From NCBI GenBank assembly GCA_041748555.1, contig JBGTDA010000230.1, positions 13,853-77,852 on the forward strand: DNA of 64,000 nt, in the 5' to 3' direction. The notes under the pieces were generated by a model that was given only the letters and a program-made list of their open reading frames with translations, had not been told where the DNA came from and did no database searches. The position numbers were made by a program, and so were the translations under genes. Of this stretch, positions 44,642 through 53,944 are shown piece after piece (position 1 is the stretch's first letter; each line of letters begins with the position of its first letter). Source of the DNA: Rhodonellum sp041748555 (GTDB taxonomy: Bacteria > Bacteroidota > Bacteroidia > Cytophagales > Cyclobacteriaceae).

Positions 44642-45460
44642 ATGAAAAAATCCCAAATCATAGCCCTTGTATTAGGAGTAGTTACCTTAGCTGTTCTCTA
44701 TTCCCTTCCAAGAGTAGTCGTAGACAATGATGAGGGCAATGCGAATTTATCCACTGCTGAAACCAATTCTTCTGAGATTGCAGAGGAAATGCATGAGGCA
44801 GAATTAACGGCCTCAGACAAGGAAAAAATCACCAACCTTTCACGAAGCCTTGAAAACGCGGAAAATGAAGAAAATTTTGTTACATTCGCTGATTCTATAG
44901 CCTTATTGTTCTCGGAATCAGGCAAGTTGGATAGCGCAGCACATTATTATGGATTAGCGGCCTCCCGACTATCAACCATAAACCGGTTAGAAAAAGCCGG
45001 AAGCGCGTACTATGAGGCTTTTAGTTTCGCATTAGATGACCAAAAAGTTTCATTTCTTGCAGAAAAGACTAGAAGTTTTCTCAATCAGGTTTTGGAAAAA
45101 GATCCAAAACGACTTGATCTGAAAACCAAAGTTGCAATGACTTATGTTTCCTCCTCAAACCCTATGCAAGGAATCACCATGCTGAGGGAGATTTTGGAGG
45201 AAGACCCTAAGAACGAAGCGGCTATTTTCAATATGGGCATACTGTCCATGCAATCCGGCCAATACAAAAGGGCAGCGGAGCGGTTTGAAGAATTGGTCAA
45301 CTATGCTCCTGATAATGTTCAGGGTCAATTTTATTTGGGTGTAAGTTATTTTGAATCAAACCAAAAGAATAAAGCCAAAAAGCAGTTCCAGCAGGTTCAA
45401 AGCATGACAACAGACCCAATGGTGCTGTCAAGTGTGGAAAGTTATCTGGAGAGGCTATAA
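44642..45460 (+). CDS. Membrane-anchored TPR protein
   Basis: A 272-residue protein with one N-terminal membrane helix (about 5-21). An acidic/Ser-rich linker follows, then tetratricopeptide repeats over about residues 90-265 (for example MGILSMQSGQYKRAAERFEELVNYAPDN and a following FYLGVSYFESNQKNKAKKQF unit). It is probably a scaffold facing the periplasm. It starts 22 bases after the HU gene. The HU-TPR-RNase G order is common in Bacteroidota. Confidence 0.83.
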   Translation: MKKSQIIALVLGVVTLAVLYSLPRVVVDNDEGNANLSTAETNSSEIAEEMHEAELTASDKEKITNLSRSLENAENEENFVTFADSIALLFSESGKLDSAAHYYGLAASRLSTINRLEKAGSAYYEAFSFALDDQKVSFLAEKTRSFLNQVLEKDPKRLDLKTKVAMTYVSSSNPMQGITMLREILEEDPKNEAAIFNMGILSMQSGQYKRAAERFEELVNYAPDNVQGQFYLGVSYFESNQKNKAKKQFQQVQSMTTDPMVLSSVESYLERL

Positions 45461-45490
45461 ATAATTGTTAAACTATAAATAAACAACACC

Positions 45491-45580
45491 ATGCCTTGCG
45501 GTAAAAAAAGAAAAAGACACAAAATCGCTACGCACAAGCGTAAAAAAAGACTGAGAAAAAACAGACATAAGAAGAAGTAA
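45491..45580 (+). CDS. 29-residue basic protein, AURKAIP1/COX24 (mS38-like) domain
   Basis: ATG at 45491 to TAA at 45578-45580 encodes MPCGKKRKRHKIATHKRKKR followed by LRKNRHKKK: 29 residues, about two thirds Lys, Arg or His. It matches the AURKAIP1/COX24 motif also found at the C-terminus of the mitochondrial ribosomal protein mS38, so a small ribosome-associated protein is likely (inference). It is too short for usual gene finders. It sits between the TPR and RNase G genes, and the terminator hairpin overlaps its last codons. Confidence 0.8.
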   Translation: MPCGKKRKRHKIATHKRKKRLRKNRHKKK

Positions 45581-45597
45581 AATACTTCTTCTTTTTT
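45570..45597 (+). terminator. Intrinsic terminator overlapping the end of the 29-residue gene
   Basis: AGAAGAAGTA (45570-45579) pairs with TACTTCTTCT (45583-45592) around a 3-base loop, then T residues to 45597. The left arm is coding sequence (Lys codons and stop), so the stem is low in GC and may be leaky into RNase G. Confidence 0.65.
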
Positions 45598-45644
45598 AAG
45601 TTATTACAGTAAACGTTCATTAACATTATAAACCTAGACACAAT

Positions 45645-47216
45645 TTGAGCACAGAATTAGTTATCGATTCTGCTCAAGGAGGTAGTCGTATAGCCCTTTT
45701 AAAAGACAAAAGTCTGGTGGAGCTCCACTCAGGTGGAGAGGACAATCAGTTTAAGGTGGGAGACATTTATTTAGGTACAGTCCGTAAAATCGTCAATGGT
45801 CTCAATGCGGCTTTTATCGATGTAGGCTATGAGAAAGATGCATTTTTGCATTATCAGGATTTGGGTCCTCAGATCAACAGCCTCAATAACTACACAAAAC
45901 TGTACCGAAACAATAATTTTTCCAATTATAGTCTGAAAGGGTTCGAAATGGAACCTGACATAGAAAAGCTTGGGAAAATAACCAATGTCCTTTCTAAAAA
46001 CAGCCAGATTTTGGTTCAAGTAATTAAAGAACCGATTTCTACTAAAGGCCCACGACTATCCTGTGAGCTCTCCCTTGCCGGTCGTTATTTGGTAATGGTC
46101 CCCTTTTCAGATTCTGTAAACGTATCCAAAAAAATACGGAGCGCAGAAGAAAGAAGAAGGCTGGTCCGCCTTATTACTTCCATCAAACCCGCCAATTTCG
46201 GTGTCATTATCAGAACAGTTGCCGAAGGCCAGTCTGTTACAGAACTGGACAAAGACCTGCGAAATCTGGTAACCACCTGGGAGGAGGGAATGAAAAAACT
46301 TACCAAAGCCAAAGGCCGCGATAAGGTAATAGGAGAAATGAGTATGGCTTCCTCTATCATTAGAGACCTACTCAACGAATCATTCGATGCAATCACAGTA
46401 GAAGATGAGGTAGTTTATGATCAGATCAGATCTTACATAAGATCGATCGTCCCTGAAAAGGAAAAAATTGTTAAGCTTTACAACGGAAAAGCTAAGCTCT
46501 TTGAAAATTTTGGAATAGAAAAGCAAATCAAAAGCTTGTTTGGCCAGACTATTAGTCTTCCACAGGGAGGTTATGTCATTATTGAACATACAGAAGCCCT
46601 CCACGTCATCGACGTCAACAGTGGTAACAAATCCAATCAAGAAAGTGACCAGGAAAATACGGCCTTGAAGACCAACCTGGTAGCTGCCAAAGAAATTGCC
46701 CGACAATTGCGCCTCCGAGACATGGGAGGCATCATCGTCATTGACTTCATCGACATGAAGAAAGCCGATAATAAAAAGGCTATCTACGATGCAATGAAAG
46801 ACGAAATGAAAGACGACAGGTCAAAAAATACTGTACTGCCACTGACCAAATTCGGTCTGATGCAAATCACCCGACAACGTGTAAGACCTGAAGTAAACAT
46901 TGTCACCAAAGAAACTTGTCCCTCCTGCATGGGAACCGGCAAGATACAGGCCTCCATTTTAGTGGCCGACAAATTGGAAAAAGACCTCGAGCATATTGCA
47001 ACTATCCAAAACGTATCCAATATCCATATTGGATTACACCCTTACCTTTACGCTTATTTTACAAACGGAATTATATCCAAGCGGGTAAAGTGGTTTTTCA
47101 AATACCTTAAATGGGTGAAACTGATCAAAGATTCCTCACTACCGGTGACGGAGTACAAATTCCTTGACGATTCAGGAGAAGAAATAGAACTTAAAGTAAA
47201 AAGCGAGACCGAATAA
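45645..47216 (+). CDS. rng: Ribonuclease G (Rne/Rng family)
   Basis: A 523-residue endoribonuclease for rRNA and mRNA processing. The TTG at 45645 gives the family N-terminus MSTELVIDSAQGGSRIALL. An S1-like domain (about 35-130) holds a short insertion. Catalytic acidic residues are in HVIDVNSGN (about 323-331) and VIDFIDMKK (about 365-373). The zinc-link CPSCMGTGK (about 425-433) is intact. Cytoplasmic. Last gene of the HU-TPR run, with its own terminator. Confidence 0.94.
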   Translation: MSTELVIDSAQGGSRIALLKDKSLVELHSGGEDNQFKVGDIYLGTVRKIVNGLNAAFIDVGYEKDAFLHYQDLGPQINSLNNYTKLYRNNNFSNYSLKGFEMEPDIEKLGKITNVLSKNSQILVQVIKEPISTKGPRLSCELSLAGRYLVMVPFSDSVNVSKKIRSAEERRRLVRLITSIKPANFGVIIRTVAEGQSVTELDKDLRNLVTTWEEGMKKLTKAKGRDKVIGEMSMASSIIRDLLNESFDAITVEDEVVYDQIRSYIRSIVPEKEKIVKLYNGKAKLFENFGIEKQIKSLFGQTISLPQGGYVIIEHTEALHVIDVNSGNKSNQESDQENTALKTNLVAAKEIARQLRLRDMGGIIVIDFIDMKKADNKKAIYDAMKDEMKDDRSKNTVLPLTKFGLMQITRQRVRPEVNIVTKETCPSCMGTGKIQASILVADKLEKDLEHIATIQNVSNIHIGLHPYLYAYFTNGIISKRVKWFFKYLKWVKLIKDSSLPVTEYKFLDDSGEEIELKVKSETE

Positions 47217-47230
47217 GTCTCGTTTTTTTT
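47204..47230 (+). terminator. Intrinsic terminator overlapping the rng stop codon
   Basis: CGAGAC (47204-47209) pairs with GTCTCG (47217-47222). The loop contains the TAA stop at 47214-47216. Eight T residues follow at 47223-47230. Confidence 0.8.
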
Positions 47231-47294
47231 ACTACCAGTCTTCCAGAAAAATGGAAAAATAATGTTGACAAGATAATAAAATGTAAGGTAGTGA

Positions 47295-48803
47295 TCACAT
47301 TACCCTCTGCCTAAATTGCAGTGATTCGGGATCTTCCAAATTGATCAGGTAACCATTTACTACCGCGTATTTAAGTCGCCCATTTTCTGCCAGATAAAAA
47401 TTAGGCGACGCTCCGGTCTGCATTCCAAAAGGTATTTCTTCGGCATTCTTCAGTACCAATATGGGAAGATCGAACAATTCCGCATCCTTCGCATCCTCAA
47501 CCCTTACAGCCAAGTAACCTTCTTTTAACAATTCCATTGCATTCTCCTTAGTGATGGAAGAGATGTCTTTAAAAGTTTCAGGATGTATTTTCCCTTCTAC
47601 CACTTCTAACCCTTCAGCATCCAATTCTTCATATCCATAATAAACAGATAAATCACCTATATCATCTATGGCTCCATTGACAAAGTAATTACCATTCGCA
47701 TTTGCATCTGCCTCCCTTCTTTTGATACCCAAATCAACGCTATATTGAGATCCGTTTTTAGTCAGCAGGACATTTTTCAGTATTAGGTCCATCAGTTTAT
47801 TATCATTGTCAGGAATAGCATAATAATCCTCAAGTGCATATTGATCATAAGATCCTTTTGCTATTTCGTAAAGAGCATTTAGAATTATCATAAAATTGAG
47901 CTTACGGATAAATTGCTTTTCAGGATCATTTGGATATCCTCCCGATTCAATCAGAATCGTACTAGTCCCCCATTTTTGAAAGTTATCACCAAATGCCCTA
48001 GGCTCAAATGCATCGTCATATTTGCCCACTTGGCCAGGGATTGTTTCCTGCAAAATCCGATTCATACCTACAATTACCTGCATGGCTTTTTGCCGGACAT
48101 CATTTACCTCGGTTTCATAATTATAAGCCGGTGCCAATACCGAAATAGTTGCAGGTTTTGCAGTTTGAAAAACATTATAATAAACCTGTTGGTCATGAAG
48201 GTTGAAGCCGAATCCGGGGGAAAAGGTGTCTCTTGCATTTTTAAGGATTATAGCTTCAGGTGACACCAGATCCACCGCGTCCCTGTTTAGATCTATATCC
48301 AGCGCATTTCTTCTCTTCCACTCATCCATACCATCCGGATTCACCATGGGGATGAAACGAATATTCAGATTTGATAAAATGGTGTTCCTGATGGTATCAA
48401 ATTCATCCTCAGAGCCTTCGAGAAAATTGAACAAGTCAAACAGTGCCATCGTTGCTGTGCTTTCATTTCCGTGCATTTGGGACCAGAGCATTACCTTAAC
48501 ATGGCCATTGCCAATGGACATCTGATATATACTTTTGCCCTCCACGGATATTCCGATTTCTTCCACCAAAAATCCTCCCTTCCTGTTATTGACAAGATGC
48601 AAAACTTCTGCATGTTTAAATCTTCGCCGATCTACGGACTTTTCCTGATAGCTCTCGTAGGCAGCTTCCAGTTTTGTCGGATCTAAATTTTGCTGTTTTT
48701 CCGGTTCATTTCTACAAGAGGGAAAGATGAACAATAACAATATCAGGAAACAGCAGGCTTTTAGATAAATAGTTGATGAATTCATAGAGGCAGGGCTTTT
48801 CAT
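47295..48803 (-). CDS. M14-family zinc carboxypeptidase, lipoprotein
   Basis: A 502-residue lipoprotein with the lipidated Cys at residue 30 (FIFPSC); an internal ATG at 48785 gives the same signal six residues shorter and may be the true start. Zinc ligands His and Glu are in WSQMHGNEST (about 112-121), with a later His in GFNLHDQ. A substrate-binding Arg and Asn are in LDIDLNRDA. The catalytic Glu is probably in STILIESGGYPND (about 290). It would trim peptides or cell-wall fragments outside the cytoplasm. Confidence 0.87.
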   Translation of the reverse strand: MKSPASMNSSTIYLKACCFLILLLFIFPSCRNEPEKQQNLDPTKLEAAYESYQEKSVDRRRFKHAEVLHLVNNRKGGFLVEEIGISVEGKSIYQMSIGNGHVKVMLWSQMHGNESTATMALFDLFNFLEGSEDEFDTIRNTILSNLNIRFIPMVNPDGMDEWKRRNALDIDLNRDAVDLVSPEAIILKNARDTFSPGFGFNLHDQQVYYNVFQTAKPATISVLAPAYNYETEVNDVRQKAMQVIVGMNRILQETIPGQVGKYDDAFEPRAFGDNFQKWGTSTILIESGGYPNDPEKQFIRKLNFMIILNALYEIAKGSYDQYALEDYYAIPDNDNKLMDLILKNVLLTKNGSQYSVDLGIKRREADANANGNYFVNGAIDDIGDLSVYYGYEELDAEGLEVVEGKIHPETFKDISSITKENAMELLKEGYLAVRVEDAKDAELFDLPILVLKNAEEIPFGMQTGASPNFYLAENGRLKYAVVNGYLINLEDPESLQFRQRVM

Positions 48804-48847
48804 TAAAATATTTGCCTAATGTATAAACTTAGGCTAAGAAATACTTT

Positions 48848-48855
48848 TACTTTTG
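48848..48855 (+). promoter_or_regulatory. Bacteroidota -7 promoter box for the epimerase gene
   Basis: TACTTTTG matches TAnnTTTG exactly, 20 bases before the ATG at 48876. No well-spaced -33 TTG is seen. Confidence 0.5.
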
Positions 48856-48875
48856 TTTTAAAATAAGATTATCAA

Positions 48876-49892
48876 ATGAAGCTAACATTCTTTGTCAAAG
48901 AATTGTCTTTGAAACATACCTTCACCATTGCCCATCAAAGCCGGGATACCCAAGAAACCCTTATTGTCATGCTGGAGGATGGGGGTTTTTACGGTTTGGG
49001 AGAATCCACTACCAATCAGTTTTACGGAATGACAGTAGAAAACATGAGTGAAAGTCTTGAATCTTCCAGGCGATTGGTGGAAAAAGGTGAATGGAAAACT
49101 CCTGAACAGCTTTGGGATATCACAAGAAAAATATTTAAGGAAAATCCATTTGCCCAATGCGCTTTGGATATGGCTGCATGGGATTTATTTACCAAAAAGC
49201 AGGGTAAAAAGCTTTATGAATATTTGGGGCTTGATCCCAGAAACATTCCCATCACTAATTTTACTATCGGAATTGATAAAGTAGATAAAATGGTAGCTAA
49301 AATGAAGGAGGTCGATTGGCCACTTTACAAGATAAAGTTGGGTACAGACCACGATCTGGAGATCATCCGGGAACTTAGAAAACATACCTCTGCAATCTTC
49401 CGGATCGATGCGAATTGCGCATGGACAGCGGAACAGGCTATCCGGTATTCTGAGGAGCTGGTGAGGCTCAATGTGGAATTCATGGAGCAGCCTTTGGGAA
49501 AAGATGATTTGGAGGGAATGAAGGAAGTATATCAGTACAGTAAATTACCTGTAATAGCAGACGAAAGCTGTATACTTGAAAATGATGTTCAAAAATGCAT
49601 TGGATTGTTTCACGGCATTAATGTGAAACTAGTCAAGGCCGGAGGAATCACCCCTAGCCTGAGGATGATAAAGGAAGCCAAAGCTATGGGAATGAAAACC
49701 ATGGTGGGATGTATGACAGAATCATCCATTGGCATTTCGGCGATTGCACACATTGCTCCGCTTCTGGATTATGTAGATATGGATGGCGCAATGCTCTTAG
49801 CTAAAGATATCGCCAACGGTGTTAATATTACACCTGAGTCGGTTACTTTCCCAAAAAGGAATGGAATAGGGGCAAAATTGATTTCTGAATAA
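48876..49892 (+). CDS. Dipeptide epimerase (enolase superfamily, MR-type)
   Basis: A 338-residue enolase-superfamily enzyme. The KxK catalytic Lys pair is in LYKIKLGTD (about 149-157). The metal ligands are Asp in RIDANCAW, Glu in FMEQPLG and Asp in VIADESC. The opposite-side Lys is in VKLVKAGGI. The pattern fits L-Ala-D/L-Glu epimerases that recycle murein peptides, but close relatives act on other dipeptides. Cytoplasmic. It is flanked by an M14 carboxypeptidase and an S9 peptidase, a peptide-processing neighbourhood. Confidence 0.9.
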   Translation: MKLTFFVKELSLKHTFTIAHQSRDTQETLIVMLEDGGFYGLGESTTNQFYGMTVENMSESLESSRRLVEKGEWKTPEQLWDITRKIFKENPFAQCALDMAAWDLFTKKQGKKLYEYLGLDPRNIPITNFTIGIDKVDKMVAKMKEVDWPLYKIKLGTDHDLEIIRELRKHTSAIFRIDANCAWTAEQAIRYSEELVRLNVEFMEQPLGKDDLEGMKEVYQYSKLPVIADESCILENDVQKCIGLFHGINVKLVKAGGITPSLRMIKEAKAMGMKTMVGCMTESSIGISAIAHIAPLLDYVDMDGAMLLAKDIANGVNITPESVTFPKRNGIGAKLISE

Positions 49893-49920
49893 TTTTGAAT
49901 TTTTATAGAGTAAAAAATCA

Positions 49921-49956
49921 AAAAGATAAACCTCCTGTTGGAGGTTTATCTTTTTT
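49921..49956. terminator. Bidirectional intrinsic terminator between epimerase and S9 peptidase
   Basis: A perfect 15-bp inverted repeat, 49921-49935 (AAAAGATAAACCTCC) with 49940-49954, loop TGTT. Its A/T flanks serve both converging genes. Confidence 0.88.
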
Positions 49957-49961
49957 ACGAG

Positions 49962-52394
49962 CTATTTGTTTTTCACATATTTTTCAAGCCATTCATGTTG
50001 CTCGTGCAACGTGTGAAGAACGGATTCTTGGGCAGAATATCCGTGACTCTCATGAGGGAGGAAAATCAACCGGGTGGTGGCCCCATGGCCTTTCAAGGCA
50101 TTGTAATACCGCTCACTTTGTATGGGAAAAGTCCCTGAATTGTTATCCGCTTCACCATGGATCAATAGAATCGGGGTTTTTACCTTCTCCGCGTTCATAA
50201 ACGGTGACATAACATTATAAACATCGGGAGCTTCCCAATAGGTTCTTTGCTCATATTGAAATCCAAAAGGTGTTAAAGTCCGGTTGTAAGCACCGCTTCT
50301 GGCGATTCCGGCTGCGAAAAGATCACTATGGGAGAGGAGATTTGCCGTCATAAAGGCTCCATAGGAATGACCACCTACTGCTATTCTCTCCCTGTCACCA
50401 ATCCCCGCTTCAACAATAAAATCAATTGCCGCTTCGGCATTTCCAACAAGCTGCTCTACAAAGGCATCATTCGGTTCTTCCTCTCCCTCACCAACGATAG
50501 GCATCTCTGTTTGGTCCATAATCGCATATCCCTGAGTAACCCAGTATATAGGAGATCCCCAACTCAGGCGTGTAAATCGATATTGGGATCCTCTTACCTG
50601 AGAAGCAATATCCGCGGATTTGTATTCTCTTGGATAAGCCCACATCAATACCGGCAGGGGTTCACTCTCGCCCGGAGCAAATCCTTCAGGAGTATAAACT
50701 ATTGCAGAAAGATCCACTCCATCCTTTCTTTTATATTTCACCTGTTGCTTCTTGATTCCTTTAATTGATTCATAGGGATGTTCAAATTGGGTTATCTGAA
50801 CAGGCGCAATTCTCTTTTTGATATTTACCAACCAATAATTAGGCTGAACCTCAATGCCTTCTTTCACAGTTATAAATTCCGACGCATTGTCATCGAAAAC
50901 TTTTACCACCCTTTCATAGTAGGGGGCCTGACTCCTCCATATTATCTTTTGATCATTGGATTTTATATCATAAGATGCCAAAAAAGGCATGCTTCCATCC
51001 GGCGATCCACCTTCACTTGTCATGAAAATGACATTTCCTTTTCTTAAAAGAACGTTTTTTCCATATTCATTTGTGGTAAAAACCGGATTTCCCGGGTCAT
51101 TATAAATATCATCGAATGAACGTGAAAAAATTTCCTGCCCTGCATCACCGGGTTGGGAAGGGTTTATCAAAGTTACTTTCTCCTGTCTGGAAGCAAACCA
51201 CCTTTCATTCAACAATGCAAAATTGTTATCGGACCAATTAATCCCCGCAAACCGCAGCGAAGTGCTCGTAAGTTTATTTTTTTCACCTGTAAATGGGGCG
51301 TCTAAAGTATAGACGATTTCTCTTTCTTCCATTTCTACTTTTGGATCTCCACCATCCTGCGCTTCCACCCAATACAACATTGCAGGCTTATCTGCTCTCC
51401 AGGTTATAGAGCGTGGACCTATAGCAGTAGCATCAAATCCGGAGGGTCTTGCTTCATCGAGAGGAATTTCTGCGAGGGTTTTAATCTTTTGACCAGTAAT
51501 ATCCCATATTTCAACATTATTGGGAAAGCGTGAAGCCGGAACCAAATAAGAAAATGGTTTTTGGATCAACTCCACCAGGATATACTGCCCGTCCAGAGAA
51601 AGATCCATGGATTTGATCAATCCGGGACTGCCAATTATTTCCTTATTACCTTCAATATCTATTAGATGTAATTGTGAATCCATGAAATATTCAAAAAGCC
51701 TTTCATCATGGGAATTGTTCAATAAATCCTGGTAGGTTCTAGTGGGAGCCGCATTACCCGAAGTTTCCTGAATTATTGGACCTGATGGAGCGATTGGTTC
51801 TTCCGGTTTTTCTCCTCTGTTCGGATTTATCGCCTTAACCAAAATTTTATTGTCCGGAGTCCAGGAAACGGGATTTCCATATACAGCGTTCACAATTTCA
51901 TCGGAAATTTTTTTCGCTTCATAATTCTCCAAATCAGCCACCCAGAGGCTTATTCCTGTATCGGTGCTATTAGTGAATGCGAGATACTTTTCATCCTTGG
52001 AAAGGGAAAAACTACCCATTTTTGGATTCTCAGGAAGTCCTATGATCTGGATTTCCTCCCCACTTCTCGTGTTTATCATCTTGACATTTTCGGTTCCCAT
52101 ATTTCGGCTTGGCCCGTTGTTAGCCGGATTTATCCGCATACCTGCGATACGGAGCTCGTCCTGAGCAAGCTCTTCTATAGAAGGATTATCAGGTCTTTCA
52201 TACAACAATAAAAAGTCACCTGTCCGACTAGTTTCCACAGAAGGCGTAGATGGGGCGTTGAATAAATCAGAAATTGCTTTTGGGGGAGTCTGATATGTCT
52301 TTGCATTTTGGGCATATAATGAAAATGAAATCCCTATCCATAACAGCAAAAACAATTTATGATTTTTGGTAGAGTAAGTTTCTATTAATCTCAT
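49962..52394 (-). CDS. S9-family prolyl-oligopeptidase-type serine peptidase, exported
   Basis: An 810-residue enzyme with a signal peptide ending FSLYAQ. The ATG at 52394 is preferred to one 17 codons earlier because it places the signal at the very start. A beta-propeller region (about 60-540) precedes an alpha/beta hydrolase domain. The catalytic triad is Ser in GGHSYGAFM, Asp in GEADNNSG and His in HESHGY. It resembles the glutamyl endopeptidase (CGEP-like) branch of S9. Probably periplasmic, degrading peptides. Confidence 0.88.
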   Translation of the reverse strand: MRLIETYSTKNHKLFLLLWIGISFSLYAQNAKTYQTPPKAISDLFNAPSTPSVETSRTGDFLLLYERPDNPSIEELAQDELRIAGMRINPANNGPSRNMGTENVKMINTRSGEEIQIIGLPENPKMGSFSLSKDEKYLAFTNSTDTGISLWVADLENYEAKKISDEIVNAVYGNPVSWTPDNKILVKAINPNRGEKPEEPIAPSGPIIQETSGNAAPTRTYQDLLNNSHDERLFEYFMDSQLHLIDIEGNKEIIGSPGLIKSMDLSLDGQYILVELIQKPFSYLVPASRFPNNVEIWDITGQKIKTLAEIPLDEARPSGFDATAIGPRSITWRADKPAMLYWVEAQDGGDPKVEMEEREIVYTLDAPFTGEKNKLTSTSLRFAGINWSDNNFALLNERWFASRQEKVTLINPSQPGDAGQEIFSRSFDDIYNDPGNPVFTTNEYGKNVLLRKGNVIFMTSEGGSPDGSMPFLASYDIKSNDQKIIWRSQAPYYERVVKVFDDNASEFITVKEGIEVQPNYWLVNIKKRIAPVQITQFEHPYESIKGIKKQQVKYKRKDGVDLSAIVYTPEGFAPGESEPLPVLMWAYPREYKSADIASQVRGSQYRFTRLSWGSPIYWVTQGYAIMDQTEMPIVGEGEEEPNDAFVEQLVGNAEAAIDFIVEAGIGDRERIAVGGHSYGAFMTANLLSHSDLFAAGIARSGAYNRTLTPFGFQYEQRTYWEAPDVYNVMSPFMNAEKVKTPILLIHGEADNNSGTFPIQSERYYNALKGHGATTRLIFLPHESHGYSAQESVLHTLHEQHEWLEKYVKNK

Positions 52395-52500
52395 AGTTCG
52401 TAAGTTTAAAGAGGAATTTAGGGGATTTAAAGTTGCAGTAAGCATTGATTTTACCTCTTTGGTGTTCTTTCCCTGTAAGCGGTACCATGATTTGTATAAA

Positions 52501-52535
52501 AAACAAAAAGGAGCCCAAAAGGCTCCTTTTTGTTT
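52501..52535. terminator. Intrinsic terminator after gldJ
   Basis: A perfect 15-bp inverted repeat, 52501-52515 (AAACAAAAAGGAGCC) with 52521-52535, loop CAAAA. It lies 18 bases beyond the gldJ stop; on the minus strand the stem ends in a T-rich tract. Confidence 0.85.
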
Positions 52536-52552
52536 GAATATCTAAATTTTAC

Positions 52553-53776
52553 TTATTTTCCTTTAGCACCGATTGAAATCATAGCACATCTAAAACCTAC
52601 TGCATTCGTTGCCGAGTCTTGGTGCATAAATCTTCTTGTTCCCGGAGCCAACCAATAGGCAACATCCCTCCAAGATCCACCTTTATAAACCCGATAATCA
52701 TCAGTAATCAACATAGTGGTATAATTTTCCTCTTCGTCATATATACCATCTTTTCTTAAAGGGTTCAAATCATCAAAATCCCTAAAGGTCAATGGTCTAT
52801 AAACATCCTGAACCCATTCGTTCATGTTTCCGGCCATGTGATATAAACCAAAATCATTCGGAGGCATATCATACACGTTGGTAGGTAAAATTTCACCATC
52901 ATTCGCTTCACCTCCTGCAATACCGGCATAGTCACCCCGACCACGCTTGAAGTTGGCAAGGAAATCACCTTGTTTTCCTTTTCTTTTAACATCATATGGG
53001 TTTCTAACACCTCTGCCATCCCATGGATAGATTCTACCGTTTTCCTGGTTTTCATCCATGTATTGGGTTCCGATCATTGCTTTTGCAGCATATTCCCATT
53101 CCGCCTCACTAGGTAATCGGTATTCTGCAATGGCTACACCTCGTTCTATTAATTGAGTTTTGGAAAGAGTACTGTCTATTCCCTTCTCTTCCCGAAGCAG
53201 GTTACTGACAAAATCGGTTCTCCATTTCGAATAAGCTGCAGCCTGAGACCACGAGACACCTGCTACAGGATAGAAATTAAATCCGGGAAATCTAAAATAA
53301 TATGTGTCATAAAGGTCATTGTATGACATTGCACCTGCCCAAACCTGATCCGCGGGTTCAAGTTTCTGGATGGAATCCGCACTTACATTTTTCTTCATGT
53401 AAAACAAGAATTCCTTATAATCATTGTTCGTCACCTCCGTTTCATCCATATAGAATGAAGCGACTGTTACAGTTCTTTCCAAGTTATCCCTAAAAGCCAT
53501 GATATCCTGTTCCTGAGAACCGACTACTGTTCTCCCACCTTGGATATATTTTAATCTGGGACCTATAACCTGTTCAGCAAGTTTCGTTACCTGAAATTTA
53601 GAACTGTCATTGGGATCAAAGCTGAATTCGGCTCCTGTTGAAGCACTTACTTTACCCGGTTTGGCGGCAGTTCTCCTACCATATCCGGGAGTTTTATTAC
53701 AGGACGACAAAACCGCACCCATAATTATAAGGGCTCCCGCAGCTATCATTCCTACTTTATTTTTTCCAAAAACCAT
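52553..53776 (-). CDS. gldJ: Gliding motility lipoprotein GldJ-like (SUMF1/FGE fold)
   Basis: A 407-residue lipoprotein with lipidated Cys26 (GAVLSSC). The formylglycine-generating-enzyme-like fold covers about residues 75-400. It shows SFYMDETEVTNNDYKEF, YPVAGVSWSQAAAYSKWR, YRLPSEAEWEYAA, FGLYHMAGNMNEWVQD and GSWRDVAYW. The region RNPYDVKRKGKQGDFLANFK with GRGDYAGIAGG is what I associate with GldJ rather than GldK. GldJ-type proteins are needed for gliding and type IX secretion. Shorter than Flavobacterium GldJ as I recall it. No other gld gene adjoins. Confidence 0.75.
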   Translation of the reverse strand: MVFGKNKVGMIAAGALIIMGAVLSSCNKTPGYGRRTAAKPGKVSASTGAEFSFDPNDSSKFQVTKLAEQVIGPRLKYIQGGRTVVGSQEQDIMAFRDNLERTVTVASFYMDETEVTNNDYKEFLFYMKKNVSADSIQKLEPADQVWAGAMSYNDLYDTYYFRFPGFNFYPVAGVSWSQAAAYSKWRTDFVSNLLREEKGIDSTLSKTQLIERGVAIAEYRLPSEAEWEYAAKAMIGTQYMDENQENGRIYPWDGRGVRNPYDVKRKGKQGDFLANFKRGRGDYAGIAGGEANDGEILPTNVYDMPPNDFGLYHMAGNMNEWVQDVYRPLTFRDFDDLNPLRKDGIYDEEENYTTMLITDDYRVYKGGSWRDVAYWLAPGTRRFMHQDSATNAVGFRCAMISIGAKGK

Positions 53777-53944
53777 TAGACTTTACTGTTTTTTGTGCAC
53801 AATTTGAACGCTAATATATGATCATTAATATTTTAAACACAATATAAATTTTTGTTTAAAATAATTGAAAAGGGTGATTTTCTAAATTTTTCCGGAATAA
53901 TACAAAACTGTTGACTGCAACGGCAATTTTCAGGCCATTAAAAT

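Noticed and set aside
50328..51047. Plus-strand frames of 146 and 89 codons opposite the S9 peptidase
   Set aside because: Both lie within the S9 coding region and lack recognisable domains.
49962..52394. Type IX secretion C-terminal sorting domain on the exported peptidases
   Set aside because: The S9, M28 and M14 proteins end without the conserved sorting-tail pattern, despite the presence of gld-like genes.
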